Part shown: piece after piece, positions 1-6,050 of the stretch
Numbering within the stretch: the first letter of the stretch is position 1
How the letters are laid out: every line of letters starts with the position of its first letter
DNA from: a virus
DNA length: 24,674 nt
Reading direction: 5' to 3' (one strand)
Virus record (IMG/VR): IMGVR_UViG_3300045051_000150
Coordinates: 1 to 24,674 of that record
Notes under the pieces: model-generated
Told to the model about the DNA's origin: nothing
Database searches by the model: none
The model's input: the letters and a program-made list of their open reading frames with translations, nothing else
Translations under genes and position numbers: made by a program

Positions 1-1085
1 TTATATGGAGTGCCAAGGACATACGGAGGGTCCTTGTGGAAGAATGGATTGTCACGCGCTTTCCTAATCAAAACTTCTTTATTTGCTAAGGTAAAACTGG
101 CATCACACTTAACAAGCTGGCCCTGCGTATTGTATATATCTCCCCAGAAATGCCAAAGGTCAACCTGTCTAAGATAATTATTTGCTGACGGCCTACCTTC
201 GTTCGTGATAGGTGGAGTGGTGTCCTCCATGATTGTCGTAGCGGATGATAACTTCTCTCGCAACCTTGTAACGGCTTCCTTCTCATAAATGCCTTCTGCA
301 GCTAGCGATTCAACTTCGTTCAAGGTTGCCTGATCTCTCTCAATGATCATTCTACCACGAGTTCCTGGAACTACCCAGAAATTATCAGGATTGACTGGAG
401 CTACTCCTAGCTTTCCCTTCTCATATTGCTGAAGTTTAGTGCTTCTTTCTTCCTTCATGAACTTCCCAGTTGGCACGCCAAACTCATAAGTATATTCTTC
501 TTTCTGAGTGACTTCCAACTTAGGTTTGAAATCTCTAACTCGCATCCACCAGATCTTTAGGATTGATTCTGATGTTATCAGCCCGACTTTGAAAGCATCA
601 ACCATTGCCTCAATAATGCTGGCCTGATCAAAATGATAATCAGTCAGCAACATTGTGAATCTTCCCTTAGTTCTGCCCATCCTACTCTCAGCTTGAATCC
701 CATAGAAAGGGTTCATTCTGAGGAGAGTTTTTCTGAAGATGGCAACTGCTTTATCGACGGCTCCTCGGACTTTTGGGATTGGTGCCTTGTGCTGCCACCA
801 GACTTTGTCCGTCCAATCATACTCGTTATTGTACAAGGCCCAGCACTTCCGGCGAATCTCAAGGCGCGGAGCTGCAACCTTGTCTGCCTCCTCGAACATG
901 GCATTAAAGAATCTAACCAGATTATATTCTGAGAGCGCATCCTTCACGTCCTCGGCTGTGTAAAGTGGAACAGCTGGCTCACCTTGAGCTAATCCTAGAG
1001 CTGCTGAATCCCAGGCTTTGGAATCATCCTTGCCATTGACATAGCCGCCCTTAGGACTTGTAGGTGTATAATTTTCAGATGGCAT
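1..1085 (-). CDS. Phage portal protein, partial (C-terminus off left edge)
   Basis: The frame stays open for 361 codons from an ATG at 1085 to the window edge. The start has a good ribosome site (AAGGAAG, 5 bases upstream). The protein is hydrophilic. It has a W-rich stretch (VWWQHKAPIPKVRGAV, about residues 93-108) and ends at the edge with an NPFFHKDPPYVLG stretch, both of which resemble portal proteins of short-tailed phages. A portal forms the dodecameric ring through which terminase pumps DNA. It lies directly downstream of the nuclease half of the large terminase and one small gene, which is the usual place for a portal. The family call comes from remembered motif patterns and gene order. 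A different head or connector protein is less likely. Confidence 0.72.
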   Translation of the reverse strand, partial: MPSENYTPTSPKGGYVNGKDDSKAWDSAALGLAQGEPAVPLYTAEDVKDALSEYNLVRFFNAMFEEADKVAAPRLEIRRKCWALYNNEYDWTDKVWWQHKAPIPKVRGAVDKAVAIFRKTLLRMNPFYGIQAESRMGRTKGRFTMLLTDYHFDQASIIEAMVDAFKVGLITSESILKIWWMRVRDFKPKLEVTQKEEYTYEFGVPTGKFMKEERSTKLQQYEKGKLGVAPVNPDNFWVVPGTRGRMIIERDQATLNEVESLAAEGIYEKEAVTRLREKLSSATTIMEDTTPPITNEGRPSANNYLRQVDLWHFWGDIYNTQGQLVKCDASFTLANKEVLIRKARDNPFFHKDPPYVLGTPY

Positions 1086-1102
1086 TTTGCTTCCTTAGGC
1101 CA

Positions 1103-1354
1103 TTATGGAGTTGTTACAGCCGGAACTCCCATTACTAAAACTTCACTATCCAAGACAGTCAGGCCATGCCTAGCTAAAATGACAGCCTGGATTGTGGTAA
1201 GGAGATCGGCTAGCAACTGTGCGTTAGTCTGTCCAAATGTAGGCTGCCAATCAAAATTACCTTTGCCTCCACCTTCGACTTGGTATTCTAATCTAAATTT
1301 CATATTCTCAGTTGCATTGGCTGAGTTGGTGGCAACCAAAACTGCATTAGACAT
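1103..1354 (-). CDS. Small protein of unknown function between terminase and portal
   Basis: This 83-residue ORF starts at ATG 1354, which has a strong GGAGG site in the 3' end of the upstream terminase gene and overlaps its stop by 8 bases. A longer frame opening at 1390 lacks this ribosome site and is not preferred. The sequence is mildly hydrophobic, with no transmembrane segment and no recognised domain. A head-assembly or virion-accessory role is plausible from position alone. I do not recognise the family. Confidence 0.7.
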   Translation of the reverse strand: MSNAVLVATNSANATENMKFRLEYQVEGGGKGNFDWQPTFGQTNAQLLADLLTTIQAVILARHGLTVLDSEVLVMGVPAVTTP

Positions 1355-2294
1355 TAGCTGGTACCTCCGACTGTGTTGGAACTCTCCCACCGTATCTTGG
1401 TTCTAGTGGTTTAATGATCGCAGTTCCAGCCTTCATATCAACTGTTCTTACTTTTGAACAGAGGTATTGTAAGGCATCATGAATGTGACTAAAAATATTC
1501 TTCTCGGGATGGGATTTCAGGGTGCCCTGATGATAGGCATACATGTAGCCACCATTGAATCCCTTAATCAAAACCTCACAAGACGGATCTACAAGAAAGC
1601 AGGGTAATCCCCTGACATTATCCTTAAGAAAGTCGATGACAGCAGTTCGTCTCTGCGCTGGAGCGTTGGCCCCGAGATGGATTTGTTTCGCTCTAAGCGG
1701 CTTACTAGTAAGAAGCTTGGTATAAGTTCTGCCATCAGTCCCGACTCGATTTTTGCCTGTAGGATCGACAAACTCTCTAAACTTGGCGCCTGGGAACCAT
1801 TCGTTACTGAGACGGTCAACTTCATAGATGAATCTTTCGGTGTCAATGTCCTCACCTACAGCCTCTCGCAGAATGATTAAGCGAGAGTGTGGGAATAACT
1901 GGGCAAAGATGCAAGCAGGATATAATCCAAAGTCCCAACCTCTGCCGACCACCAGCTGAGGATTCCATCCCAGTGAGCTTTTTGAGACGTGGAACTCAGA
2001 GCCCCACTGATCCTGATAAACAGGCCTGCCATTCAGCGCTTCCCACACTAACTCGTACTCACGCAACCAGTTGGCAGTATCCATGCCAGCGCGAGTTTTC
2101 TCGACCCACTCCTTAGTTCTTTTCTTAGGATCAGCAGTCCTATGCAGCCTAATGACACAGAACCTATTGATAGGATTGTGCCATGTCTTAAGGCCTGTCA
2201 TCACTTCCTCAATTGGTAAGGCCTCAGGAAGTTCTTCTTTAACTTTCCCGAGAGCCTCAACAACTGAGGGCATGTCTAAGGAGCTGATTTTCAT
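1347..2294 (-). CDS. terL: Large terminase, nuclease half (RNase H-like domain)
   Basis: This 315-residue protein corresponds to the C-terminal half of a phage large terminase, which cuts concatemeric DNA during packaging. Three acidic residues fit the RNase H-like metal site: D121 in GWDFG, D177 in FVDPTG and D273 in IHDALQY. Residues 45-100 (VIRLHRTADPKKRTKEW and EYELVWEALNGRPVYQ) match the linker that normally joins ATPase to nuclease. No Walker motif is present; the ATPase is a separate ORF about 1.15 kb upstream. The start ATG overlaps the preceding 25-codon ORF as ATGA and has no clear Shine-Dalgarno site, so translation is probably coupled. The two ORFs together give about 563 residues, a normal TerL length. 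Confidence 0.88.
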   Translation of the reverse strand: MKISSLDMPSVVEALGKVKEELPEALPIEEVMTGLKTWHNPINRFCVIRLHRTADPKKRTKEWVEKTRAGMDTANWLREYELVWEALNGRPVYQDQWGSEFHVSKSSLGWNPQLVVGRGWDFGLYPACIFAQLFPHSRLIILREAVGEDIDTERFIYEVDRLSNEWFPGAKFREFVDPTGKNRVGTDGRTYTKLLTSKPLRAKQIHLGANAPAQRRTAVIDFLKDNVRGLPCFLVDPSCEVLIKGFNGGYMYAYHQGTLKSHPEKNIFSHIHDALQYLCSKVRTVDMKAGTAIIKPLEPRYGGRVPTQSEVPANV

Positions 2295-2368
2295 TTTGGT
2301 TCGAGGAATTTGAAACGCGCTAGCCTATAACGCTTCTGCTCCTCTGTCAGAGAATCCCAATAGCTCAT
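2291..2368 (-). CDS. 25-residue ORF coupled to the terminase nuclease gene
   Basis: This tiny ORF (MSYWDSLTEEQKRYRLARFK...) starts in an ATGA overlap with the lysine-rich ORF upstream and ends in an ATGA overlap with the nuclease ORF. The chain of 4-base overlaps is the main evidence that it is translated. The composition looks like an amphipathic basic helix. It may be a true micro-protein, or a translational relay that carries ribosomes to the terminase nuclease start, which lacks its own ribosome site. Confidence 0.5.
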   Translation of the reverse strand: MSYWDSLTEEQKRYRLARFKFLEPK

Positions 2369-2460
2369 TTCTTTTTCTTGAATTTCTCTTTCTTTTTGTC
2401 AGCCTTGGTTTCTTTATCCTTAGGCTTCTCTGATTTCTCAAAGTTATATTTCTTCTTCAT
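2365..2460 (-). CDS. Lysine-rich 31-residue micro-protein
   Basis: The ORF begins at ATG 2460 with an excellent site (GGAGGATGCT then ATG) and ends in an ATGA overlap with the next ORF. More than half of its residues are lysine (MKKKYNFEKSEKPKD, then runs of K and E), giving a highly basic, low-complexity chain with no hydrophobic core. Such peptides could bind nucleic acid or be a basic tail cut off from a neighbour. I recognise no family. It lies in the segment that separates the two terminase halves. Confidence 0.6.
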   Translation of the reverse strand: MKKKYNFEKSEKPKDKETKADKKKEKFKKKK

Positions 2461-2471
2461 AGCATCCTCCT

Positions 2472-2771
2472 TTATTTGGGAACAGCTAGAATTGCATCAG
2501 TTGGTTTGGCCGGCTCCTTAGGCTGGTCTATGTTTCTTTGCCATTGTAAGTAACCAATATTGAAAGGCCCATATGGAGTGGCCATAGTAAAGCCCCATCC
2601 AGTTATCAAGACTTTCTGAGTCCAGAAGGAGGGACTAACGCCTCCATCAAAGCCTGACTGAAAAGGATAACGCTCAGAGTAACTCCCGTAAGTGCAACCA
2701 CTAAAGATTAATGTTGCTATTATTGACTTTAGGGACCATGATACGCCTAGAGGACTTAACGCTCCCAACAT
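2472..2771 (-). CDS. Putative small exported lipoprotein
   Basis: I chose ATG 2771, which follows GGGAGGAAAG; the same frame is open to 2819. The resulting 99-residue chain opens with LKSIIATLIFSGC, a hydrophobic stretch ending in Ser-Gly-Cys that resembles a lipobox, although the -3 residue is Phe, which is atypical. The rest is rich in aromatic residues and Gly, with no recognised domain. The 5' part overlaps the end of the Fis-type gene by about 70 bases in another frame. A surface, exclusion or lysis-accessory role is possible but not shown. Confidence 0.55.
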   Translation of the reverse strand: MLGALSPLGVSWSLKSIIATLIFSGCTYGSYSERYPFQSGFDGGVSPSFWTQKVLITGWGFTMATPYGPFNIGYLQWQRNIDQPKEPAKPTDAILAVPK

Positions 2772-3090
2772 CTTTCCTCCCACCTTCCAATATTCCAAGC
2801 TGATGACAACGATACTCAAGTGCCCTGCGCGTTGTGCCTAGAAGCTTAGCTGCCTTCTCTCGCTTTCCAAAGGTAGCTCTAAGTGCTTCTACAATATGCT
2901 TCTTCTCAAACTCATTAACTTCATTATGTAAGTTAACTATTGGCGCTGGTGGGATTAACTCATCCCAGTGATGCTCAGCAATTGCATCAAGCTGCGCAAT
3001 CCTACCTTGTAGATATAAAATCCTATAGCCGATCAGATCGGGCTCAGCTATCTCGCTCTGCTCTGTCAGTTCTTCAACTGTTGCTAACAT
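2701..3090 (-). CDS. Small DNA-binding protein with Fis-type helix-turn-helix
   Basis: This 129-residue protein has a clear Fis-type HTH in its C-terminal half (about residues 59-101: EFEKKHIVEALRATFGK, then AAKLLGTTRRALEYRCHQLGI). This domain forms the DNA-binding end of NtrC-class sigma-54 activators and of Fis itself. The N-terminal half is predicted helical and is not an AAA+ domain, so the protein is free-standing. GTG 3093 directly precedes ATG 3090; neither has a strong ribosome site, and the start lies a few bases after the fibronectin gene stop, so coupling is likely. Regulation of late genes or a nucleoid-like role in packaging is inference. Its place inside a terminase operon is odd. 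Confidence 0.8.
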   Translation of the reverse strand: MLATVEELTEQSEIAEPDLIGYRILYLQGRIAQLDAIAEHHWDELIPPAPIVNLHNEVNEFEKKHIVEALRATFGKREKAAKLLGTTRRALEYRCHQLGILEGGRKDVGSVKSSRRIMVPKVNNSNINL

Positions 3091-3097
3091 CACGTTG

Positions 3098-3427
3098 TCA
3101 AGGAGTATAGATGATCACTAGTCCATCAGGTGTTGCTAGCATACAGGCCTCAGGTGACCACGGGCTTATGCCAGAGTCATTGAAGGCATTAACTCGATAG
3201 CAATAAACAACACCAACTTGGACTGTCGTATCTATGTAAGCAGCAGTGTTAGGGCCTGTGGTAGCTATTGTCGTGTAAGCTGTGACTGGCTCAGGGAATA
3301 ACTTTCGCTGGATATTAAAACCCTTCTCATTAGATGAGTTGTCACGCCAAGTTAGATTGACCTGAGCTGCAAGCAAAGGCTGAGCGAGGATGATAAGGAA
3401 ACCAATCGTCAGCATTAAGCGTTTCAT
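3098..3427 (-). CDS. Exported single fibronectin type III domain protein
   Basis: The 109-residue product begins with a typical signal peptide (MKRLMLTIGFLIILAQPLLAA, cleavage probably after Ala-Ala near residue 21). One fibronectin type III fold follows: VNLTWRDNSSNEKGFNIQR is the first strand pair, and YCYRVNAFNDSGISPWSPE is the characteristic Y-x-Y-R-V-x-A-x-N motif. Its AAAGGAG site overlaps the stop of the terminase ATPase ORF, with ATG 12 bases after that stop codon. Phage FN3 domains often sit on virion surfaces, but a Sec signal peptide implies export from the infected cell. A cell-envelope or exclusion role is possible. Confidence 0.85.
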   Translation of the reverse strand: MKRLMLTIGFLIILAQPLLAAQVNLTWRDNSSNEKGFNIQRKLFPEPVTAYTTIATTGPNTAAYIDTTVQVGVVYCYRVNAFNDSGISPWSPEACMLATPDGLVIIYTP

Positions 3428-3439
3428 AGTTGCTCCTTT

Positions 3440-4186
3440 TCATCTAACCTGATCAAAGCAGATTTCTTTGAAGAATCCCTCTTTGGGACTACTGACAAGA
3501 GTGACTTTTCCACCGCCATCAATAGTTGGCTTAGCCGCCATAAATGTTTCTCGAGCTCTTTCCCAGTGCGCAAACTCGTCGAAAAAGAGAGCCGAAGCAG
3601 TATATTGAGCCAATTGTCGGGCGCCTTGAGCCACGCCAAGGATGTAATTGTTAAGTCCTGGTACCTCAAAGTGACAATAAGTCCGTTTGATTCTAGGCTT
3701 AAGCATAACGTCGTCGGGGATATGGTTGTAGATAAACTCCACTCTGTCGATGAGCTCATCTGACTTCTCCTCCTTGTCAGACACGAAGAAGACTGATCGA
3801 CCTTCCTTAAACATCACTAGCCAGAGATGCAAGAAGATGAAGAGCCAGGAGATCATCATACGTCGAGATTTGAACAGAGAGATGAGGTCCTCTTGCTGCC
3901 ACTTCCATGCTGTCCATTGGAGCCAGGGATCACAGGGCATTTGCTTTACTGGGTTTATCTTATCAGCTTCGTCCAAAGTCCAGATGTGGCCGTCCTCAAC
4001 CATCGCCCAAGGATTGTCGAAATAGACCTCCATGTTGTGAGCAATGAAGTCAGCTTTGTTAGTAGCTTGACCCCAGTCGAACTTTGGTGATGGCTGCGGT
4101 TCGCTCGCGAGGATCTTCGGCGCAACAAGGCCCTTATGCCTCTCAGCCGCCTGCGGTCCCAGTATGTCGTCAAGTGCATGACCCAT
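3440..4186 (-). CDS. terL: Large terminase, ATPase half
   Basis: This 248-residue ORF corresponds to the N-terminal packaging ATPase of TerL. The Walker A position holds the arginine-rich form KSRRMMIS (about residues 106-113), the Walker B is ALFFDE (199-204), and the coupling motif is VSSP (231-234). I chose ATG 4186 because it overlaps the terS stop as TAATG; an in-frame TTG at 4201 is the alternative. The ORF stops just after motif III at EGFFKEICFDQVR, where an intact terminase would continue into the nuclease linker. The remainder is encoded at 1347-2294. A bipartite terminase assembled from two polypeptides is the simplest reading. Decay is unlikely because both halves keep their key residues. 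Confidence 0.87.
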   Translation of the reverse strand: MGHALDDILGPQAAERHKGLVAPKILASEPQPSPKFDWGQATNKADFIAHNMEVYFDNPWAMVEDGHIWTLDEADKINPVKQMPCDPWLQWTAWKWQQEDLISLFKSRRMMISWLFIFLHLWLVMFKEGRSVFFVSDKEEKSDELIDRVEFIYNHIPDDVMLKPRIKRTYCHFEVPGLNNYILGVAQGARQLAQYTASALFFDEFAHWERARETFMAAKPTIDGGGKVTLVSSPKEGFFKEICFDQVR

Positions 4187-4911
4187 TATTCTCGGCCCCA
4201 ATCACCAGGCATTTGTCTTGGATCCTTAACCCATTCAAGTTCTTGTGGCTGATCAGTATCAGAAGGAGGAGGTTCTGGAGGGCGCGCTGGTTGATGACTC
4301 CCATTAGAGCCCTCAGCAGCTTCTCTGCGCCGCTTATTAAGTTCTCTGATGACGTCCTCGCCGCTGACAACTCCAACAATCCTTCTCTCGATCTTAGAAT
4401 AACCAGCTGTGTCTAGGATCCTTTCAGCGGCAGCCTTCTGGAGAAACTCAGAGCGAGCTGACCTCATTAGAGTTTTGAGCTTATCAAGAGCTTCATTGCT
4501 CATGCTCTCGGCTCTCTGAACGATGTTGAAATCAGCCTCGGATTCCAACTTAGTCAGCTCTGCCCTGAAAAGAGGTGATGTGGCGACTAGCATCACCGTC
4601 TGCTTATGGATGCCCATTGCTTCAGCTATTTCTACATAAGTAGCTCCTTCTAGAATTCTCCTGAGGATCTCTCTGTGTCTGGGCCGCAGCACCGATGGCT
4701 CCCACTTACCATTACTTTCTAAGGCTTTCTGCTCTTCAGCGGAAAGGGGGCCAGGGAGCTCTTTGTTGGCTGTTGAAAGACCGTCTGCTACTAACTGGTC
4801 TAAGTGGTATTCGTCCGGTTCCCGGACAGATGGTCCTGTCGATTGTGATCTCCCATCTACAACGATTGGCCCGAGTGTCGGTAACGCCTGTGGCAACTTT
4901 TCCATTTCCAA
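4186..4911 (-). CDS. terS: Small terminase subunit (HTH protein)
   Basis: The 241-residue protein has a helix-turn-helix at about residues 80-110 (LEGATYVEIAEAMGIHKQTV), followed by TSPLFRAELTKLESEAD and a long helical region ending in AAAERILDTAGYSKIE. This pattern is typical of phage small terminases, which recognise the packaging site and stimulate TerL. The C-terminus is rich in Pro, Glu and Ser and probably disordered. It is the first gene of the leftward block and overlaps the ATPase gene as TAATG. Two close ATGs (codons 1 and 3) are possible starts. One copy of the 17-bp palindrome lies inside the gene (4812-4828). Confidence 0.82.
   Translation of the reverse strand: MEMEKLPQALPTLGPIVVDGRSQSTGPSVREPDEYHLDQLVADGLSTANKELPGPLSAEEQKALESNGKWEPSVLRPRHREILRRILEGATYVEIAEAMGIHKQTVMLVATSPLFRAELTKLESEADFNIVQRAESMSNEALDKLKTLMRSARSEFLQKAAAERILDTAGYSKIERRIVGVVSGEDVIRELNKRRREAAEGSNGSHQPARPPEPPPSDTDQPQELEWVKDPRQMPGDWGRE
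4812..4828. repeat. 17-bp palindromic site, copy 1 (inside terS)
   Basis: GTCCGG-TTC-CCGGAC is a perfect 6-bp dyad with a 3-bp spacer, flanked by the outer A on one side. In terS it encodes Val-Arg-Glu-Pro-Asp. It is one of five copies of TGTCCGGRAACCGGACA in the window. Confidence 0.9.
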
Positions 4912-4980
4912 CTCACACTATCACAAATTATCAGGAAAGTCAACAACTAAAGCGCTCACAATTATGTGAGATAGCTCACA
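4912..4980 (-). promoter_or_regulatory. Candidate leftward (late) control region with GTGAGC operators
   Basis: On the minus strand TTGACT (4943-4938) lies 17 bases before TAGTGT (4920-4915), a weak sigma-70 pair, and GATAAT (4932-4927) is a second possible -10. Just upstream, GCTCAC at 4954-4959, GTGAGA at 4966-4971 and GCTCAC at 4974-4979 alternate in orientation. These belong to the TTGTGAGC family found again near 5.8, 6.05 and 11.7 kb. The layout fits a regulated promoter for terS and the late block. No promoter element is close to consensus. Confidence 0.4.
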
Positions 4981-5007
4981 CAATGTATTTCTAGAGAAGC
5001 GAATCTG

Positions 5008-5075
5008 GGACTCCCCCACCCCTCCTCCCCGCAAAATTCGTGCCAGACCCCCCACGGTAGGGTATGGGCGGTCCT
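5008..5075. other. C-rich segment, candidate packaging (cos-like) site
   Basis: Directly upstream of terS is a strongly strand-asymmetric stretch with C runs (CCCCCACCCCTCCTCCCC), a short AT patch, and ACCCCCCACGGTAGGGT (5047-5063), whose ACCC/GGGT ends form a short dyad. Cohesive-end sites commonly sit next to terS and are often G/C-run-rich. No other feature explains this block. The function is inferred from position and composition only. Confidence 0.3.
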
Positions 5076-5231
5076 GGTAAGTTTCTGGTAGTCCTGGTCA
5101 GTCGCTGGCATTTTGACAGGCATTGACATTTCTGACAATCGTGACGTGTCACAGTGTCAAGTGGCATGGCAGTTCTTGGCATTTGCACGCGCTTGTTGGC
5201 AGTTGCGACCGTTTCAGTTCCGGCATGGCAC
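5073..5231. repeat. Array of TGG/TGGCA repeats at about 10-bp spacing
   Basis: CTGG elements recur with TGG at 5075, 5086, 5095 and 5106, about one helical turn apart. TGGCA elements follow at about 5162, 5167, 5177, 5196 and 5226, along with a TTGACA/CTGACA cluster and the imperfect dyad GTGACGTGTCAC. A shorter array with the same TTGGCAGTT wording occurs at 7391-7443. The phasing suggests cooperative protein binding on one DNA face. The segment does not look coding. Confidence 0.55.
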
Positions 5232-5243
5232 TTGCTATATATA
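5232..5243 (+). promoter_or_regulatory. Candidate rightward promoter (extended -10)
   Basis: TTGCTATATATA contains TGC followed by TATATA, an extended -10 form that tolerates a weak -35. The TGGCA repeats end immediately upstream. Transcription would start near 5250 and read through the hairpin-rich leader into the gene at 5443. Confidence 0.4.
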
Positions 5244-5280
5244 CAAGTTGTCATCAGCAATAACTTAAGAGTTGATGACT

Positions 5281-5384
5281 CCGATGGCGAATCGGCCTAA
5301 CCTGCCGGAATCAGGTTGTGCAAATCCCTAACCGGATGAATGGTGACGCCCTGCACGTAAAAGCCCACTCTGTTCCCTTCGGAA
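5281..5384 (+). ncRNA. Hairpin-rich leader RNA candidate
   Basis: Consecutive short hairpins can be drawn on the plus strand: CCGAT/ATCGG (5281-5285 with 5291-5295), AACCTG/CAGGTT (5299-5304 with 5312-5317), GTGCA/TGCAC (5318-5322 with 5352-5356) enclosing ATCC/GGAT (5324-5327 with 5334-5337), and TTCC-CTTC-GGAA (5373-5384). The segment ends exactly where the 23-bp inverted repeat begins and lies in the 5' leader of the gene at 5443. I do not recognise a known riboswitch or ribozyme. It may be a regulatory leader or part of a mobile cassette. Confidence 0.4.
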
Positions 5385-5406
5385 AGTCCCTCTAAACGAT
5401 CGCTGG
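5384..5406. repeat. Left arm of 23-bp inverted repeat
   Basis: Reads AAGTCCCTCTAAACGATCGC and then TGG. Its reverse complement recurs at 5773-5795 with one mismatch in 23, enclosing the gene at 5443-5757 and its ribosome site. Confidence 0.9.
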
Positions 5407-5442
5407 TCTAATACAAAGCGATTTTTAGGAGATCAAACTTAT

Positions 5443-5757
5443 ATGAAAAGCGTAGTAATCAAAGCATTTAATGGAACTGGGAAAGACAAAGTGTTAGCTG
5501 GCGACCGAACCGTTGACATGCCTGAAACAACTGAGGAAGCCGTTAAGTTGTTCGGCGAGGAAGACACGCTGGATTATATCACCTCGAGTTACACCATTGA
5601 GATACAGCGCCAAATCCGAGCTGGAACCACGATGAGCGCGCGTCAACAACTCCGCGCCTTGGAAGCCTTCGTCAAGGCCAATCCCGAGAGCGAAGTTGCG
5701 AAAACTTTGGAGACTCTTAAAATCACCTTCACCGCTCCAAAGGAAAACGCTCAGTAA
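5443..5757 (+). CDS. First early-region protein, unknown; paralogue of the 11967 gene
   Basis: This 104-residue protein is the first gene of the rightward block. An AGGAG site lies 11 bases before ATG. Residues 27-55 (PETTEEAVKLFGEEDTLDY, then YTIEIQRQIRAG) match the protein at 11967 (PETVEEAVQLFGQGD, then LLDY and YIIDLQREHRD), so the two are paralogues. The fold appears to be an N-terminal beta pair followed by helices. There is no catalytic motif, and I do not recognise the family. The gene lies between the arms of a 23-bp inverted repeat. Its codon use is more GC-rich and CGN-rich than the small genes downstream, so recent acquisition is possible. Confidence 0.82.
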   Translation: MKSVVIKAFNGTGKDKVLAGDRTVDMPETTEEAVKLFGEEDTLDYITSSYTIEIQRQIRAGTTMSARQQLRALEAFVKANPESEVAKTLETLKITFTAPKENAQ

Positions 5758-5772
5758 CATCAACCACTTAGC

Positions 5773-5795
5773 CCAGCGATCATTTAGAGGGACTT
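5773..5795. repeat. Right arm of 23-bp inverted repeat
   Basis: CCAGCGATC-A-TTTAGAGGGACTT is the reverse complement of 5384-5406, with a single mismatch at 5782. It begins 16 bases after the stop codon of the enclosed gene. In RNA the arms could close a long stem around the whole coding region; in DNA they could be element ends. Confidence 0.9.
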
Positions 5796-5800
5796 GAAAT

Positions 5801-5891
5801 GTGAGCGATTGTGAGCGCTTGTGAGCTTGACATCTGAGTGCGCGTGTGTTATTGTGAGCTATTGTGAGAAATAACACGCTCGCTCGCTCAC
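5801..5891. repeat. TTGTGAGC repeat cluster, iteron-like
   Basis: GTGAGC begins at 5801, 5811 and 5821 at exact 10-bp spacing, again at 5854, with GTGAGA at 5864, then GCTCAC in reverse at 5886-5891. GTGTTATT (5846-5853) and AATAACAC (5870-5877) form a perfect 8-bp dyad around the middle pair. Direct repeats at helical spacing are typical of initiator or repressor arrays. No gene is seen in 5758-6122. Confidence 0.75.
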
Positions 5892-5956
5892 ACGCTGTAT
5901 CCCCCCAGCCCGAGAAGTTTGTAGTACGAAGTCCACTCAGAATCAGTTCGTAGTAG

Positions 5957-5998
5957 TTCTCTTATTAAAAAAAAAAAAAGAAAAAAAAAATAAGAGAA
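5957..5998. other. A-tract bounded by 8-bp inverted repeats
   Basis: TTCTCTTA (5957-5964) and TAAGAGAA (5991-5998) are perfect inverted repeats around TT, 13 A, G and 10 A. GTGAGC clusters lie on both sides. This could be a DNA-unwinding element of an iteron-type origin, or a leftward terminator (a hairpin with a long T run on the minus strand). Homopolymer length in such a stretch may also be affected by sequencing error. Confidence 0.6.
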
Positions 5999-6050
5999 AA
6001 TTTGAAATGGTAGTCATATCTCGAAGTGGGCGAGCGTCTGGATACAGAGC

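Noticed and set aside
3424-3759. Minus-strand ORF of 111 codons inside the terminase ATPase
   Set aside because: It lies in another frame of the ATPase gene, whose Walker and motif III residues are clear. It has no independent support.
1347-4186. Terminase split as a simple frameshift or sequencing error
   Set aside because: The halves are about 1.15 kb apart with five ORFs between them, and the ATPase stop overlaps the ribosome site of the next gene.
4991-5260. Minus-strand ORF of 89 codons in the divergent control region
   Set aside because: It reads across the C-run block and the TGG repeat array, has low-complexity Gly/Pro/Arg and Cys content and no ribosome site. Repeats explain the sequence better.
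5271-5384. tRNA, hammerhead ribozyme or known riboswitch
   Set aside because: No cloverleaf, T-loop consensus, CTGATGA/GAAA core or familiar riboswitch motif could be fitted to the hairpins.
5494-5877. Minus-strand ORF of 127 codons
   Set aside because: It lies opposite the well-supported gene at 5443 and the GTGAGC repeats, with no ribosome site or recognisable protein features.
5957-5998. Long A-tract as an assembly artefact
   Set aside because: Perfect flanking inverted repeats and symmetric repeat clusters argue for a real element, although the exact A count should be treated with care.
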